From Parvimonas micra (GTDB lineage: Bacteria > Bacillota > Clostridia > Tissierellales > Peptoniphilaceae), in the NCBI RefSeq assembly GCF_037482165.1, contig NZ_CP148048.1, positions 1,116,001-1,180,000 on the forward strand: a stretch of 64,000 nt of DNA, written 5' to 3'. The position numbers and the translations under genes were made by a program. The notes beneath the pieces were generated by a model, which worked only from the letters and a program-made list of their open reading frames with translations, ran no database searches and was not told where the DNA came from. This document shows, one piece after another, positions 63,106 through 64,000 of this stretch; within the stretch, counting starts at the first letter, position 1; every line of letters begins with the position of its first letter.

Positions 63106-64000
63106 TTAAAATTTCCTCCATTTCATTTTGTTTATCCAATAACATCTTATATTCATAATTTGAATTATATAAATCTTCCGGTTTTCCAAAATCCCAACTT
63201 TTTTCTTTCCTCATAAATAAAACAAAATCTGCTTTATTAACTTGCTTCATCTTATGAGAAATAAACATAACAATAGAATTTTTAGAAATCATTTTGATTA
63301 AATCCAAAATTGCTATTTCGTTTTCGGTATCAACACTTGATGTCATTTCATCAAAAATGTAAATTTTCCTATCTGCTAGCAAACTTCTAACACAAATTAT
63401 CTGTTGCCTTTGCCCCGGAGAAATCAATCTTCCATTTTCTCCGATAATTGTATTAAAACCGTCAGGCAAAGTCTTTACAAATTTTAAAATATTTTTCTCC
63501 TCAATCCATTCTAAAATTTCGTGTTCAGATAATTTTGTAGCTTTTTTCAAATTATCCATAATGCTTTCATTAAAGACATAAGAATCTGGAGATACATAAA
63601 AACCTAATGCATTTATATCTGACTTTGAAAAATCTCTTAAAGATTTTCCGTCTATCAAAATCTCACCGGAATAATTCTCAAGATTTTTAAACAAAATTTT
63701 TGCAAATGTGCTCTTTCCAAGTCCGCTTTCTCCTGCTATTGCAAACAAATTACCTTTAGTGATACTTAAATTAATATTATTTAAAACCTTTCTATCGTCA
63801 TACGAAAAAGATAAATTTTTAAATTCAATATTATCTATACTTTCTAAATTGATATTTGAAACTTCTGTTTTATTTTCATCCTTTACACTATCTAAAAAAG
63901 TAAAAATCCTATCTGCCATTTTAGTATTCATCATAAGTAAATGCATACAATATCCCAATTCTCTAATTGGAGTAAAAAATTCAGTTGCAATCAAAACAAA
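63095..64000 (-). CDS. ABC transporter half, subunit A, 5' part missing
   Basis: The frame is open to the right edge, so only the C-terminal 301 codons are seen. They hold the end of the membrane domain and an NBD with GESGLGKST, a signature ISPGQRQ and IYIFDEMTSSVD. Both the signature (Pro) and Walker B flank differ from consensus. Partner of the gene at 61450-63105. Confidence 0.85.
   Translation of the reverse strand, partial: FVLIATEFFTPIRELGYCMHLLMMNTKMADRIFTFLDSVKDENKTEVSNINLESIDNIEFKNLSFSYDDRKVLNNINLSITKGNLFAIAGESGLGKSTFAKILFKNLENYSGEILIDGKSLRDFSKSDINALGFYVSPDSYVFNESIMDNLKKATKLSEHEILEWIEEKNILKFVKTLPDGFNTIIGENGRLISPGQRQQIICVRSLLADRKIYIFDEMTSSVDTENEIAILDLIKMISKNSIVMFISHKMKQVNKADFVLFMRKEKSWDFGKPEDLYNSNYEYKMLLDKQNEMEEILNER

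Overview
The window is one contiguous piece of a very AT-rich, low-GC Gram-positive (Firmicutes-type) genome. Evidence for this is a glycyl T-box leader, an rplU-prp-rpmA operon whose L27 has a cleavable N-terminal extension, an infC-rpmI-rplT operon behind an attenuated leader, KtrAB, single-chain glycyl-tRNA synthetase, DegV, YitT and an oxygen-sensitive class III ribonucleotide reductase. Gene content fits an anaerobic, peptide-using anaerobic coccus of the Peptoniphilaceae. Parvimonas is my best guess, but this is an inference from gene content and not a proven identification. Most genes lie on the minus strand. Strong promoters (TTGACA-like, 17 bp, TATAAT-like) and intrinsic terminators are easy to see. 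Several genes start with TTG or GTG.

Layout. 0-2.3 kb: metallophore/cobalamin-type ABC importer (FecCD permease, ATPase) with a methyltransferase running off the left edge. 2.5-9.7 kb: small membrane protein, degenerate VanY-like protein, rpmF, ackA, an autoregulated PadR-DUF2812 pair, der-plsY, rplU-prp-rpmA. 9.8-16 kb: class A PBP with a poly-Asn tail, then glmM-degV-mnmA. 16.2-18.6 kb: an operon of an ArsM-like methyltransferase with an in-frame UGA (predicted selenocysteine) and an MFS transporter, divergent from a DUF1858 protein. 18.7-24.7 kb: T-box-controlled glyS-glutaredoxin-pepD and a repeat-rich L,D-transpeptidase. 24.8-38 kb: YitT, PepC, an rRNA methylase with KtrAB, infC-rpmI-rplT, a DUF169-TDT pair, tex and lpd. 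38-42 kb: five tandem CPBP-family membrane proteases, one frameshifted and one with degenerate motifs. 42-45.5 kb: a scrambled region with REP-like repeats, yaaA, a duplicated CDF fragment, an M20 peptidase tail and an inactivated IS3-family element. 45.5-53.2 kb: a 2,223-residue cell-surface subtilase and an IS30-family remnant. 53.3-60.8 kb: a heterodimeric ABC exporter, then nrdD-nrdG-CDF behind NrdR-like boxes. 61-64 kb: a DUF454 protein and a two-subunit ABC transporter cut by the right edge.

The most notable item is the gene at 17451-18215. Read with one UGA as selenocysteine it gives a full-length arsenite-methyltransferase-like protein. The Sec sits exactly where the third metalloid-binding cysteine should be, and a 7-bp stem with a GGA loop lies 20 nt downstream as a bacterial SECIS candidate. 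A naive annotation would call it a truncated protein. Other items worth following are the VanY-like protein lacking a zinc ligand and the catalytic Glu, a 19-bp palindromic operator on the PadR promoter, the ATT/ATA start of infC, the CPBP array with a T9 tract at the frameshift, and a dispersed repeat with two GC-rich hairpins that brackets a 66-residue gene.
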